Shown here piece by piece: positions 16,655 through 24,491 of a stretch of 64,000 bases of DNA. A model generated the notes under the pieces. That model was not told the DNA's origin and searched no databases. It was given only the letters and a program-made list of their open reading frames with translations. The DNA is taken from assembly GCF_003725695.1 (NCBI RefSeq), contig NZ_RJSE01000007.1, positions 1,428,508-1,492,507 on the forward strand. Reading direction: 5' to 3'. The first letter of the stretch is position 1. Each line of letters opens with the position of its first letter. Source of the DNA: Nocardioides marmoriginsengisoli (GTDB taxonomy: Bacteria > Actinomycetota > Actinomycetes > Propionibacteriales > Nocardioidaceae). The position numbers were made by a program, and so were the translations under genes.

Positions 16655-18034
16655 ATGGCTCGGGTACGTAGGTCGAGTGGCGCCGCAATCCTGGTGCTGG
16701 TCGTGGCCGTCGTCCTGAGCTTTTCGCCGGCCGTCGGAGCCGGATCGGGCTACCGCTTCTACCAGGTGCAAGGGCGCCCGTCCGAGCCGATTCGCTGGAA
16801 CCCGTGCACGCCGATCACCTACCGGATCAACACCAACGGGCTCGCCGGCCCGGCGTCGGTCCAACGGGTGCGTCGCGCCATCGGTGAAGCCGCTCGCGCC
16901 AGCGGGATCCGGTTCCGCTACCTGGGCTCCACCCGGGCGGTTCCGGACGTCCGGGGACGTGCGGTGTCGCGCGCCGCCGGCGCGGACCTCGTCATCACCT
17001 GGGCTTACCGCGGTGTCGGTGAGCGGCGCTCGGCGCTGCTGCCGCGGGTGGCCCGGCTGGCCGCCGTGGGCGGGTACGACACCGAGCGGAGCGCGCGCGG
17101 GTTCCGGGTCGCCAGGTCCGGGTTCGTGGTCTTCGACGCCGCCCGGATCTTCCGGATGTCGGCACGCAAGCAGTACCTGGTCGCGCTGCACGAGCTCGGT
17201 CACGTGCTCGGCCTCGACGACGTCCGGGACAGGCGGCAGGTGATGAACTCCGTGGTCCTCGATCGCGGCCCCGCGCACTACGGCGCCGGCGACCGGGCCG
17301 GACTGCGACGCCTCGGCCGGCGGGCCGGATGCCTGGTCCCGGCACCCGCCCCGCAGCGGCCGACCGCGGCCCAGGTCGGGAACCGCGTCGAGATCGTCAC
17401 CCCGGCCGTCACCTCGCTGTCCGGGAAAGTCACGTACACGCTGTCGTCGCCCGAGCTCGGAGGTCCGGTGGCGACCTCCTCGACGCCGCGGTTCTCGGTC
17501 TCCCTCGCCAGGCTCGCCCAGCTCGGCTACATCGCAGCGCCGGTGCGCTTCCAGGTCAGCGCGTCCAACCGGGTCGGCGACGCCGTCAGCCAGGTGGCCG
17601 TCTACCGGGTGCCGCCGGCCGTCCTGGCCAGCGAGCCGAGCGTGGTCGTGACGCCGAACAGCTTCGAGATCGTGGAGCCCCGGGCCGTGCTCGCCGGGAC
17701 GACGGTCGACGTCAGCATCTGGTTGAGCGCCAGCCTCGACGGCTACCTGGACGCGCACCAGTCCAACGGCGGCCAGTTCCGCACCGACCTCTCGCGCAGC
17801 ATCCTGGTGTACGGCCGTCCGGTCGTCAGCTTCGACGTGCTCGGATCGATCAGGTACCAGGGGCCGGGACTGGACCGGACCTTCGACCTGGCCGGCAGCT
17901 ACCTGACCGGTGCGGAACTCGATCCACTGCCGGATCCCACCCCGACGCCCGATCCGACTCCGGACCCGACTCCGGACCCGGAGCCAACGCCGGACCCGAC
18001 ACCAACCCCGGAGCACGTCATTCCCGCTGAGTGA
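16655..18034 (+). CDS. Secreted matrixin/snapalysin-like zinc metalloprotease
   Basis: 459 residues. Signal peptide to about VGA-GS, then a catalytic domain of about 200 residues with HELGHVLGLDD followed by a Met-turn candidate (QVMNS). The third zinc ligand is Asp, as in snapalysins (family M7), rather than the His of matrixins, although the domain otherwise reads like actinobacterial matrixin-type proteases. Residues about 230-425 may form beta-sandwich domains. The last 40 residues are Pro-Asp-Thr repeats. ATG at 16655 begins MARVRRSSG; the frame is open 16 codons further upstream without a good signal. Confidence 0.75.
   Translation: MARVRRSSGAAILVLVVAVVLSFSPAVGAGSGYRFYQVQGRPSEPIRWNPCTPITYRINTNGLAGPASVQRVRRAIGEAARASGIRFRYLGSTRAVPDVRGRAVSRAAGADLVITWAYRGVGERRSALLPRVARLAAVGGYDTERSARGFRVARSGFVVFDAARIFRMSARKQYLVALHELGHVLGLDDVRDRRQVMNSVVLDRGPAHYGAGDRAGLRRLGRRAGCLVPAPAPQRPTAAQVGNRVEIVTPAVTSLSGKVTYTLSSPELGGPVATSSTPRFSVSLARLAQLGYIAAPVRFQVSASNRVGDAVSQVAVYRVPPAVLASEPSVVVTPNSFEIVEPRAVLAGTTVDVSIWLSASLDGYLDAHQSNGGQFRTDLSRSILVYGRPVVSFDVLGSIRYQGPGLDRTFDLAGSYLTGAELDPLPDPTPTPDPTPDPTPDPEPTPDPTPTPEHVIPAE
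17930..18010 (+). repeat. In-frame PDPTP-type repeat
   Basis: Degenerate 6- and 12-base units (gacccgactccg-like) encode a Pro-Asp-Thr tail at the end of the metalloprotease. Such tails usually act as cell-wall spacers and vary in copy number. Confidence 0.8.
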
Positions 18035-18097
18035 AGTGGATGCCGTCGGTTTCATGTCGGTGGTGCGTCGAGGAGAGTGGTCATGACGAAAACGCTA

Positions 18098-18113
18098 TCG
18101 AACAGATGTTCGA
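18098..18113. promoter_or_regulatory. LexA-binding SOS box
   Basis: TCGAACAGATGTTCGA is a perfect match to the actinobacterial consensus TCGAAC-4-GTTCGA. On the minus strand a 10-codon frame (MTTLLDAPPT, 18052-18084) starts 13 bases after it. On the plus strand the SDR gene starts 94 bases away. Which transcript it controls is unclear. Confidence 0.75.
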
Positions 18114-18207
18114 GGCGCCAGGGCTGTTCGGAGAGTGTGGACAACCTCCCAGAATCCGTCCCTGTGGTTTCGCTGCGAGCGGCTCGGAGACACGGTTGGC
18201 TGTGCGC

Positions 18208-18960
18208 ATGAATTCCTTCACCGGACGATCCATCCTCGTCACCGGAGCATCCTCCGGCCTCGGCGCCGCGACCGTACGCCGGTTCGCGGCCGGCGGCGGG
18301 AAGGTCTACGCGGCGTCGCGGAACGCCGAGCTGCTGGCGGAGGTGGCGGCTTCCTGCGCGGACCTGCCCGGTGAGGTCGCCTTCGGCTCCCACGACATCA
18401 CCTCGCCCGCGGACTGCCGGGCGGCGGTCGCGGCCGCGGTGGCGGCGTACGGGCGCCTGGACGTGGTGGTGAACAACGCCGGCCGGCACGACTTCCGGAT
18501 CACCACCGAGACCACGGACGAGGAGTGGGCCCACGACATCGCGCTCAACCTCAGCGGTGCGTTCTACGTCGCCCAGGCCGCGATCCCGCACCTGCTCGAG
18601 GTCGGCGGGAACATCGTCAACGTCGCCTCGGTGGCCGGGCTGATGGGGGAGGCCTACTCCGCGGCGTACACGGCGGCCAAGCACGGCATCGTCGGTCTCA
18701 CCAAGGCGCTGGCGGTCGAGTACCTGAACGCGCCGCTGCGGGTGAACTGCGTCTGCCCCGGGGGGATGGACACCGCCCAGGTGCAGACCATCTCGGTCCC
18801 CGAGGGAGCCGACTGGGAGCTGATCATGCGGGTCGCCGCGAAGCGCGGAATGATGACCGCCGACAGCGTCGCCGCGGTGATCGCGTTCCTGGCGTCGGAC
18901 GACGCCGCCTCGGTGCACGGCAGCATCCAGGCCGTCGACCAGGGACACCTGGCCGGCTAA
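18208..18960 (+). CDS. Short-chain dehydrogenase/reductase
   Basis: 250 residues, a classical SDR. Cofactor motif TGASSGLG (TGxxxGxG), NNAG, catalytic Ser in NVASVAG, and YTAAK for Tyr and Lys. Arg in VYAASRNAE just after beta-2 suggests NADP(H). Substrate unknown. The ATG at 18208 (MNSFTGRS) is chosen because the upstream open frame (to 18031) reads through the SOS box and lacks SDR-like sequence. It lies directly before ssrA. Confidence 0.85.
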   Translation: MNSFTGRSILVTGASSGLGAATVRRFAAGGGKVYAASRNAELLAEVAASCADLPGEVAFGSHDITSPADCRAAVAAAVAAYGRLDVVVNNAGRHDFRITTETTDEEWAHDIALNLSGAFYVAQAAIPHLLEVGGNIVNVASVAGLMGEAYSAAYTAAKHGIVGLTKALAVEYLNAPLRVNCVCPGGMDTAQVQTISVPEGADWELIMRVAAKRGMMTADSVAAVIAFLASDDAASVHGSIQAVDQGHLAG

Positions 18961-19011
18961 CCATTCGCGCTGCCTCGGCGCCGCCCCGTAGACTGGTCCC
19001 ACAACTCAAGA

Positions 19012-19380
19012 GGGGCTGATTGGTTTCGACTAGGGACGTTAGTCCCAGGAGAAGCGGGTCGAGAAGCCAACGTCATCTCGTAAACGTTCGTTGGAAACCT
19101 ATAACTGCCAACAACACTCGCAGTTCCTTCGCTCTCGCTGCCTGAGCAGTGATCGAAGCGTCAGACTGGGCATCCGCCTTCGTCCCAGATCCTGGCGTCA
19201 TCCAGAAGGCTTGCTGATCAACTTCCGCGGGGAGGGTTGATCGGGACTTAATCCCGGCTGAGCCCGTCGGCGCACGTGTCTGTGCAAGCGCCGGGGCCGA
19301 GAAACACGCCATTGCAGACTGCACCCGGAGAAGACCTGGTACGGCGCTCAAGGACGCGGGTTCGATTCCCGCCAGCTCCA
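19012..19380 (+). ncRNA. ssrA: Transfer-messenger RNA (tmRNA)
   Basis: Begins GGGGCTGATTGGTTTCGAC, the diagnostic 5' end, and ends with a tRNA-like half (GGTTCGATTCCCGCCAGCTCC plus A, written here as the T-arm GGTTCGATTCC and acceptor strand). The CCA tail is not fully encoded (ACC then C). The tag frame at 19107-19145 reads ANNTRSSFALAA then TGA; with the Ala carried by tmRNA itself the degradation tag is A-ANNTRSSFALAA, ending in the usual ALAA. It rescues stalled ribosomes together with SmpB. A TAGACT -10 box lies at 18989-18994. Confidence 0.97.
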
Positions 19381-19422
19381 CCCAGCCGGGCCGGCGGCGA
19401 CGCCGGCTCCAGCCCTCTTGAA

Positions 19423-19457
19423 CCAGAGCCTCCTCGGCATTGCCGGGGAGGCTCTGG
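19423..19457. terminator. Terminator hairpin between ssrA and the amine oxidase gene
   Basis: CCAGAGCCTCC (19423-19433) pairs perfectly with GGAGGCTCTGG (19447-19457). It lies between convergent units and could serve both. Confidence 0.75.
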
Positions 19458-19474
19458 CCTTGGTCGGCGTCAGG

Positions 19475-20776
19475 TCAGCTCGCGCCCGCGAGCGCGGCGA
19501 CCACCTCGCCGGCTGCCCGCTCGCCCGCCTCGATGGCGCCGTCGAGGTAGCCGGGATGCTCGGAGGCCGTCTCGGTTCCCGCCCAGTGCACCCGTCCGAC
19601 CGGCCGGGCCGACATCGGCAGCTGGTCCTGGAGTGATCCGCGTGCCGGAATGGCGATGTACCCGCCGCCCGCGTGCGGGTCGAGGTGCCAGGCCTTCTCG
19701 TGCCAGTCCGCCGGTTCCAGGACGCCGGCACCGAGGTGCTCCGCGATGCGCCCGAGCAACGACTCCCGGCGCTCGGTCGGGTCGAGGTCGTCGAGATCGC
19801 GAGCATCGGGGCCGCCGACGAGGAGGCAGAGGTGGCCGGGTCCGCCGGGTGCCGAGGTGTCGAAGACCGCGACTCCGGGGGAGTCGAGCAGCAGCAGCTC
19901 GCCGGTCGACGACGTGCGCCAGAAGGGGTCGGGGTAGACGGCGATCGCCTTGTACACCGACCCCAGGAAGGTGCCCTGCTGCAGGCCGATCCGCTCCGGT
20001 GGCAGCTCGGGGTCGTGCGCGATGCGTGCGGCCGTGGGCGGGGGGACTGCGATGACGACGCGGCGCGCGCGAACAGAGCCGGCCGACGTCTGCACGGTCA
20101 CGGAGTCAGCGCTCCGGGTGACGGTCGTGACCGTCGTACCGGTGCGCACCAGGTCTCCTAGGTCGTCGGCCAGGTGGTCCACCAGGTGGCCGACTCCTTC
20201 GGTGATCAGGCCGTCCTGGGCTCCGCCCTTGGTGGACAGCATGGTGAGGAGTCCTCCCTGCTTCCGGACGAGGCTCATCATGGTGCGGACCGAGATGCGC
20301 TCGAGGTCGGCCGTCCAGGAGATCAGCGCCGTGACCTCCAGCAGGCGGCGGGCGCGACCGGGCACCTTCTGGAGCCAGGCGTGCACGCTGGTCGTCGCCC
20401 ACGCCTCCGGGTTGCGCGTACGGCGGGCCAGGTTCAGGAGGGCGAGCGCGGCCGCTGCGGTCAGGAGCGACGGTGAGAACAGGCGCACCCGGCCGACGCC
20501 GTCGACGATCCTCGGTGCCAGGCCGCTGTGCATCACGAAGCGAGTGGCGCCGAGCTCGTCCGCCAGTGCCGCTAGGCGGTGATGATCGTGCCCCACCCAC
20601 TGCCCGCCCAGGTCGAGACGCGACCCGAGGCTGGAGGTCACCGAGTACGCGCGCCCGCCGCACCGATCAGCGGCTTCCAGCACGAGGACCTCGAGTCCGG
20701 CACGTCGGAGCTCGCGTGCCGCGATCAGGCCCGACAGGCCGGCACCCACCACCACTACATCTGCTGCTTCTTCCAC
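19475..20776 (-). CDS. Flavin-dependent monoamine oxidase family protein
   Basis: 433 residues. FAD-binding GAGLSGLIAARELRRAG and GGRAYSV near the N-terminus, and the C-terminal FAD contact WAGTETASEHPGYLDGA typical of eukaryote-like monoamine oxidases. It oxidatively deaminates an amine with release of hydrogen peroxide; the natural amine is unknown. GTG start at 20776 with AGGAGC six bases upstream. A 9-bp-arm palindrome lies in the 68-base gap to the upstream tetR gene, so it is probably repressed by that regulator. Confidence 0.87.
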   Translation of the reverse strand: MEEAADVVVVGAGLSGLIAARELRRAGLEVLVLEAADRCGGRAYSVTSSLGSRLDLGGQWVGHDHHRLAALADELGATRFVMHSGLAPRIVDGVGRVRLFSPSLLTAAAALALLNLARRTRNPEAWATTSVHAWLQKVPGRARRLLEVTALISWTADLERISVRTMMSLVRKQGGLLTMLSTKGGAQDGLITEGVGHLVDHLADDLGDLVRTGTTVTTVTRSADSVTVQTSAGSVRARRVVIAVPPPTAARIAHDPELPPERIGLQQGTFLGSVYKAIAVYPDPFWRTSSTGELLLLDSPGVAVFDTSAPGGPGHLCLLVGGPDARDLDDLDPTERRESLLGRIAEHLGAGVLEPADWHEKAWHLDPHAGGGYIAIPARGSLQDQLPMSARPVGRVHWAGTETASEHPGYLDGAIEAGERAAGEVVAALAGAS

Positions 20777-20786
20777 GGTGCTCCTA

Positions 20787-20808
20787 AGTCAGTCGTATGA
20801 CTGACTTT
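20787..20808. promoter_or_regulatory. Palindromic operator, probable TetR site
   Basis: AAGTCAGTC-GTAT-GACTGACTT is a perfect inverted repeat with 9-base arms, centred about 21 bases upstream of the amine oxidase start and just after the tetR gene. Confidence 0.7.
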
Positions 20809-20844
20809 AGGCGACACGTCCACCCGTGGCAACCCGCGACCGGG

Positions 20845-21453
20845 TCAGCGACCAGGCTCGATCCGGGCGGCGTCGACCACCATCGCGACGACGAGCGCCA
20901 GGTCCTCACCCGCGCGCTGGTCGTCCGGTTCGCAGACGTACTGCAGGATCAGTCCGTCCACGCCGGCGAGGAGCACTCGCGCGAGTCGGTCGAACGGGAT
21001 CGCCGTGGTCTCGCCGGCGGCCGTCGCGGCTCGCTCGCACCAGTCGGCGAGCACCGTGCGGTAGCGGTCGTACTGCCACTGGGCCAGGTGCTCGTGCCCG
21101 GTCTTGCGGAGGCTGTAGTTGAGCAGCTCGCCCTGCATGATCTGCAGCTGGACCTGATCGGTCACCAGGGTCGCCCAGAACGCCTCCATGCCCTCCCGGA
21201 TCGCTCGCGCCAGTCCGCCCTCGGTCGGGAGCGACGCCGCCAGGAGAGCGGCAATCTCGTCGACCACGTCCTCGATCACGGCCTTGAGCAGCAGCTCCTT
21301 GGTGGGGAAGACGTACTGCAGGGTCCCCAGCGGGACGCCGGCCTCGGCGGCTACGGCACGAACGGTGGTCGCGGCCACGCCGTCGCGCGCCATCACCGCC
21401 CGGGCGGCGGCCACCGACAGGCGGCTGCGCTCCGAAGCCTCGATGTACGCCAC
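20845..21453 (-). CDS. TetR-family regulator
   Basis: 202 residues. N-terminal helix-turn-helix (VRAVAAEAGVPLGTLQYVFPTKELLL) and an all-helical ligand domain of the BetI-like C-terminal type. GTG at 21453 has a strong GGAGGAGGA site upstream; the longer frame is antisense to the sigma-factor gene. It lies in the same direction as the amine oxidase and probably senses its substrate or product. Confidence 0.85.
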   Translation of the reverse strand: MAYIEASERSRLSVAAARAVMARDGVAATTVRAVAAEAGVPLGTLQYVFPTKELLLKAVIEDVVDEIAALLAASLPTEGGLARAIREGMEAFWATLVTDQVQLQIMQGELLNYSLRKTGHEHLAQWQYDRYRTVLADWCERAATAAGETTAIPFDRLARVLLAGVDGLILQYVCEPDDQRAGEDLALVVAMVVDAARIEPGR

Positions 21454-21538
21454 GCTCGTCCTCCTCCGCTGGTGCTCGCGATCCTCGCACAGCCAGACGG
21501 CGGTCGCGGGGGCGGCTGAGATCGGCGCAGACTTGAGC

Positions 21539-21564
21539 CAACCTTTGGTGCCCCGACTTCCGTC
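21539..21564 (+). promoter_or_regulatory. Candidate ECF-type promoter of the sigma-factor operon
   Basis: CAACC (21539-21543), 17 bases, CGTC (21561-21564): the general form of ECF-dependent promoters, 35 bases before the sigma start. Suggests positive autoregulation. Confidence 0.4.
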
Positions 21565-21598
21565 AAGGTGGATGAGGGCCGAGGAGAAGGGTGGACGC

Positions 21599-22120
21599 GT
21601 GCTGCGGGACGAGGAGTTCGGGGCGTACGTCGCGGCGCGCCGTCCCCACCTCTTCCGGAGCGCCTGGCTGCTCTGCGGTGACTCGCACCGCGCCGAGGAC
21701 CTCGTGCAGGAGACCCTCGCCAAGCTGTACGTCGCCTGGCCGCGGGTGTCGCGCCTCGACACCGTCGACGCGTACGTACGAAGGATGCTCGTCAACGGCC
21801 ACATCGACGAGGGCCGGCGGCCGTGGCGCCGGGAGCGGCCGACCGCGGAGCCGCCGGACTCACCGAGCCCGGGGCTGGGAGCGGAGGAGGACGACGACCT
21901 CTGGGCCGCGCTCCGAGCGCTCCCGGCCGGGCAGCGCCGGGTAGTGGTGCTGCGCCACTACTGGGGGCTCTCGATCGAGGAGACCGCAGCCGATCTCAAC
22001 GTCGGGACCGGGACCGTCAAGAGCCAGACCTCGGCCGCGCTCGCGTCGCTCCGCCGCATCCTCAGTCCCGAGCTGGCCGGGACCTCGACCACCCACGACG
22101 ACCCAGGAGAAAACCGATGA
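21599..22120 (+). CDS. ECF sigma factor, SigE-like
   Basis: 173 residues. Region 2 (FRSAWLLCGDSHRAEDLVQETLAKLYVAW) and region 4 (LPAGQRRVVVLRHYWGLSIEETAADLNVGTGTVKSQTSAAL, i.e. the helix-turn-helix ending GTVKSQTSAAL) are complete, and no extra domains are present. GTG at 21599 is preceded by GGAGAAGGG at good spacing; the in-frame ATG at 21572 has no usable site. Its stop overlaps the ATG of the membrane protein that follows. Confidence 0.88.
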   Translation: MLRDEEFGAYVAARRPHLFRSAWLLCGDSHRAEDLVQETLAKLYVAWPRVSRLDTVDAYVRRMLVNGHIDEGRRPWRRERPTAEPPDSPSPGLGAEEDDDLWAALRALPAGQRRVVVLRHYWGLSIEETAADLNVGTGTVKSQTSAALASLRRILSPELAGTSTTHDDPGENR

Positions 22121-22968
22121 ACGACCTCGATGTGCTCACCGACCGCCTCCGCGACCTCGGCCAGCGTGCGCCGGTGCCGGTCGCCGACCCGCTCCTCGAC
22201 ATCCGCCGCGGACGCCTCGCGCTGCGCCGTCGCCGGGCCCGGAGCGTCGCCGGTCTGACGACCGCTGTCGTGGCCGTCGGGTCCGTCGCCGTGACCGTGC
22301 CGCTCCTCGCCCCGCGGGGCTCCGGCGATCCGGCGCTGCAGCCGGCGGCGAGCCCGTCCGGAGCCGTCACGCCGGATACGACACCGACGACCGACCCGTG
22401 CGTGATCACCGTCCGACGGGGGCAGGGGGTGACGCCCTTGTCGGGCTCACGGGAGTACGCCGAGACCCCCGAGGTCGTCGCCGCGCTCGCCTCCTATCGG
22501 GCAGCCGCGGCGGCGGTCCTGGATCCGGCCGGCAGGCACCTCGAACCGGTCGGCAGCGAGCGGAACGACAACGTCCAGGCGGGGTACGACTGCCGGGCGA
22601 AGGAGCTGACGAGCCTCGGCACCAAGCTCGGCTGGACGACCGGGGACGCGCTCGGCGTCGTACAGCTGGAGGTGGTCGCGCCCGAGCACGACGAGAAGCC
22701 GCAGATCGTGCTCGCCCACGACGGCTGGCGCCCGTACGACGGCGCCCTCCCCGCCGGCGTCCGCAAGGCCCGCGTCGTCGTGTACTACGAGGACGGCGGC
22801 GGCCGTGCCGTCGTCGCCGAGCGCGCGGACGGACTCGCCGTCGCCGTCGACGCCGCCGGGGTCTGGGGCAACAACGTCGTTTCTGGAACCGCGTCGGCGA
22901 GGACGCCGAGCGTCGCGGAGCTCCTGGCGCTCGCGGCCAGTCCGCGGCTCACCCTCCCCGAGGACTGA
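22117..22968 (+). CDS. Single-span membrane protein, putative anti-sigma partner
   Basis: 283 residues. A cytosolic N-terminus of about 40 residues with Arg-rich LALRRRRARS, one membrane span (about 44-66), then an extracytoplasmic Thr/Pro linker and a globular domain with two cysteines (PCVI, YDCRA). No zinc-binding HxxxCxxC anti-sigma motif is present, so assignment as anti-sigma factor rests on the ATGA overlap with the sigma gene and on topology. Such partners are usual for SigE-like ECF factors. Confidence 0.7.
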   Translation: MNDLDVLTDRLRDLGQRAPVPVADPLLDIRRGRLALRRRRARSVAGLTTAVVAVGSVAVTVPLLAPRGSGDPALQPAASPSGAVTPDTTPTTDPCVITVRRGQGVTPLSGSREYAETPEVVAALASYRAAAAAVLDPAGRHLEPVGSERNDNVQAGYDCRAKELTSLGTKLGWTTGDALGVVQLEVVAPEHDEKPQIVLAHDGWRPYDGALPAGVRKARVVVYYEDGGGRAVVAERADGLAVAVDAAGVWGNNVVSGTASARTPSVAELLALAASPRLTLPED

Positions 22969-22987
22969 CCGCAGGAGGCCGCGCGGG

Positions 22988-23031
22988 TTGACGGATCCGC
23001 GGTCTTGGCTAATAGTTAGGCATATGCCTAA
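22988..23031 (+). promoter_or_regulatory. arsR-type promoter with operator over the start codon
   Basis: TTGACG (22988-22993), 17 bases, AATAGT (23011-23016), then the ATG 7 bases on. A perfect 16-base palindrome TTAGGCATATGCCTAA (23016-23031) covers the start site and start codon, a natural autorepressor site. Confidence 0.7.
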
Positions 23032-23359
23032 GTATCACGACGAGCTCGACGCCGTGCTCCGCGCTCTCGCGGACCCGACGCGTCGCGCTGTCGTGGAGCG
23101 GCTGGCATCGTCGCCGGCCGTCGTCTCCGAGCTGGCCGCTCCGTTCTCGATGGCGCTGCCATCACTCCTGCAGCACCTGCGCATCCTGGAGGACGCGGGC
23201 GTGGTGACCTCGGAGAAGCACGGACGGGTCCGCACCGTGAGCCTGCGCCCGGGAGCGCTCGACGTCCTGCACCTGTGGCTCGGCGAGCAGCGCACGCCGG
23301 CCGAACGCCAGGCCGACCGGCTCGGCGTCCACCTGACCCGCACGACCCCGAAGGATTGA
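23024..23359 (+). CDS. ArsR-family regulator
   Basis: 111 residues. Winged helix with ADPTRRAVVERLASSPAVVSEL and a recognition-helix region PSLLQHLRILEDAGVV. No cysteines at all, so it is not a classical metal sensor; it belongs to the ArsR group that accompanies AHSA1 and RibD-like genes. The transcript appears leaderless, with the operator palindrome across the ATG. It heads a three-gene operon. Confidence 0.9.
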   Translation: MPKYHDELDAVLRALADPTRRAVVERLASSPAVVSELAAPFSMALPSLLQHLRILEDAGVVTSEKHGRVRTVSLRPGALDVLHLWLGEQRTPAERQADRLGVHLTRTTPKD

Positions 23360-23363
23360 TGAC

Positions 23364-24008
23364 ATGACCCGCGTTCGTATCGACCTGAACATCTCGCTGG
23401 ACGGCTTCGCCGCGGGGGAGGCGACGCCGGACAACCCGATGGGCGCCGACTGGGACCGGCTCACCGGCGCCTATGCCGCCACCCGCACGTTCCAGCGCCG
23501 CGTCCTGGGCAACGCCGACGCCGAGGGCACGACCGGCGTCGACGACTCCTACGCCGCCGCCTACTTCGAGGGCCTCGGTGCCGAGATCATGGGGGCGGCC
23601 ATGTTCGGACTGCACTCGTTCCCCGACGACCCGGAGTGGAAGGGCTGGTGGGGAGACCTGCCGCCGTTCGGCTGCCCGGTCTACGTCCTGAGCCACACCG
23701 CGCCGCGCCCGCCGATCGCGATGCAGGGCGGGACGACCTTCCACTTCCGCAGCGCCCCGATCGCCGAGGTGCTGGCCGAGGCGACCGCGACTGCCGACGG
23801 CCGGGACGTGCGCGTCGGCGGCGGAGTCGGTACGGCGCGGGAGTTCCTGCGCGCCGGGCTGGTCGATCAGCTGCACGTCGCGATCGCTCCGGTCCTGCTC
23901 GGGGCGGGCACCCGGTTCTGGGACGACCTCCGCGGCCTCGACCGCACCCATGCGGTCCGCTCCGAGGTCGCCGAGAGCGGCACCACCCACGTCACCTTCA
24001 CCCGCTAG
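23364..24008 (+). CDS. Dihydrofolate reductase/RibD C-terminal family protein
   Basis: 214 residues. MTRVRIDLNISLDGFAAG is the usual start of this family, with a later VRVGGGVGTAREFLRAGLVDQLH segment for nucleotide binding and a C-terminal PVLLGAGTRF strand. Members are NADPH-dependent reductases of mostly unknown substrate; true folate reduction is unlikely to be its job. Four bases after arsR, within the same transcript. Confidence 0.85.
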   Translation: MTRVRIDLNISLDGFAAGEATPDNPMGADWDRLTGAYAATRTFQRRVLGNADAEGTTGVDDSYAAAYFEGLGAEIMGAAMFGLHSFPDDPEWKGWWGDLPPFGCPVYVLSHTAPRPPIAMQGGTTFHFRSAPIAEVLAEATATADGRDVRVGGGVGTAREFLRAGLVDQLHVAIAPVLLGAGTRFWDDLRGLDRTHAVRSEVAESGTTHVTFTR

Positions 24009-24018
24009 GAGGACACCC

Positions 24019-24483
24019 GTGACGATCGAACGACGCCTGGCCCACGCCGGCTTCACCCTGACCCGTGACTACCCCGCTCCGGTGGAACGCGTCTGGGGCG
24101 CTTTCGCCGAGGAGGCGCAGAAGCGGGACTGGTTCGGTGCCGGCGACGCCTTCGTGGCCGGTGAGTGGGCCTTCGACTTCCGGGTCGGCGGGCGCGACGT
24201 CGCCGAGGGCAGGTTCCACGACGGTCCGCTCTCGCGGTACGAGGCGACCTACACCGACATCGTCGAGCACGTCCGCATCGTCACTACGTACGACATGTGG
24301 CTCGACGGGGTGCACATGTCGACGTCCGTGGCCACACTGGAGCTCGAACCGATCGACGGCGGCGGGACCCGGTTCACGCACGTCGAGCACGGCGTCTTCT
24401 TCGACCGGTTCCACGCCGACGGGCCGAACCGCGAGGCCGGGAGCCGGGGCCTGCTGGAGAGGCTGGCCCAGCACCTCGGGTGA
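24019..24483 (+). CDS. SRPBCC/AHSA1-like protein
   Basis: 154 residues, one START-like helix-grip domain (DYPAPVERVWGAF, FRVGG, TRFTHVEHGVFFD) that binds a small hydrophobic molecule or acts as a chaperone-like module. GTG at 24019 preceded by AGGAGGA. ArsR + RibD-like + AHSA1 triplets recur in actinobacteria and suggest a small xenobiotic response unit. Confidence 0.85.
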   Translation: MTIERRLAHAGFTLTRDYPAPVERVWGAFAEEAQKRDWFGAGDAFVAGEWAFDFRVGGRDVAEGRFHDGPLSRYEATYTDIVEHVRIVTTYDMWLDGVHMSTSVATLELEPIDGGGTRFTHVEHGVFFDRFHADGPNREAGSRGLLERLAQHLG

Positions 24484-24491
24484 GCGGTCCC

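Noticed and set aside
17930-18010. Possible CRISPR-like array
   Set aside because: In-frame Pro-Asp-Thr codon repeat at the end of a protease gene.
18031-18207. N-terminal extension of the SDR
   Set aside because: The upstream frame runs through the SOS box, contains no SDR-like sequence and would displace the Rossmann strand from the N-terminus.
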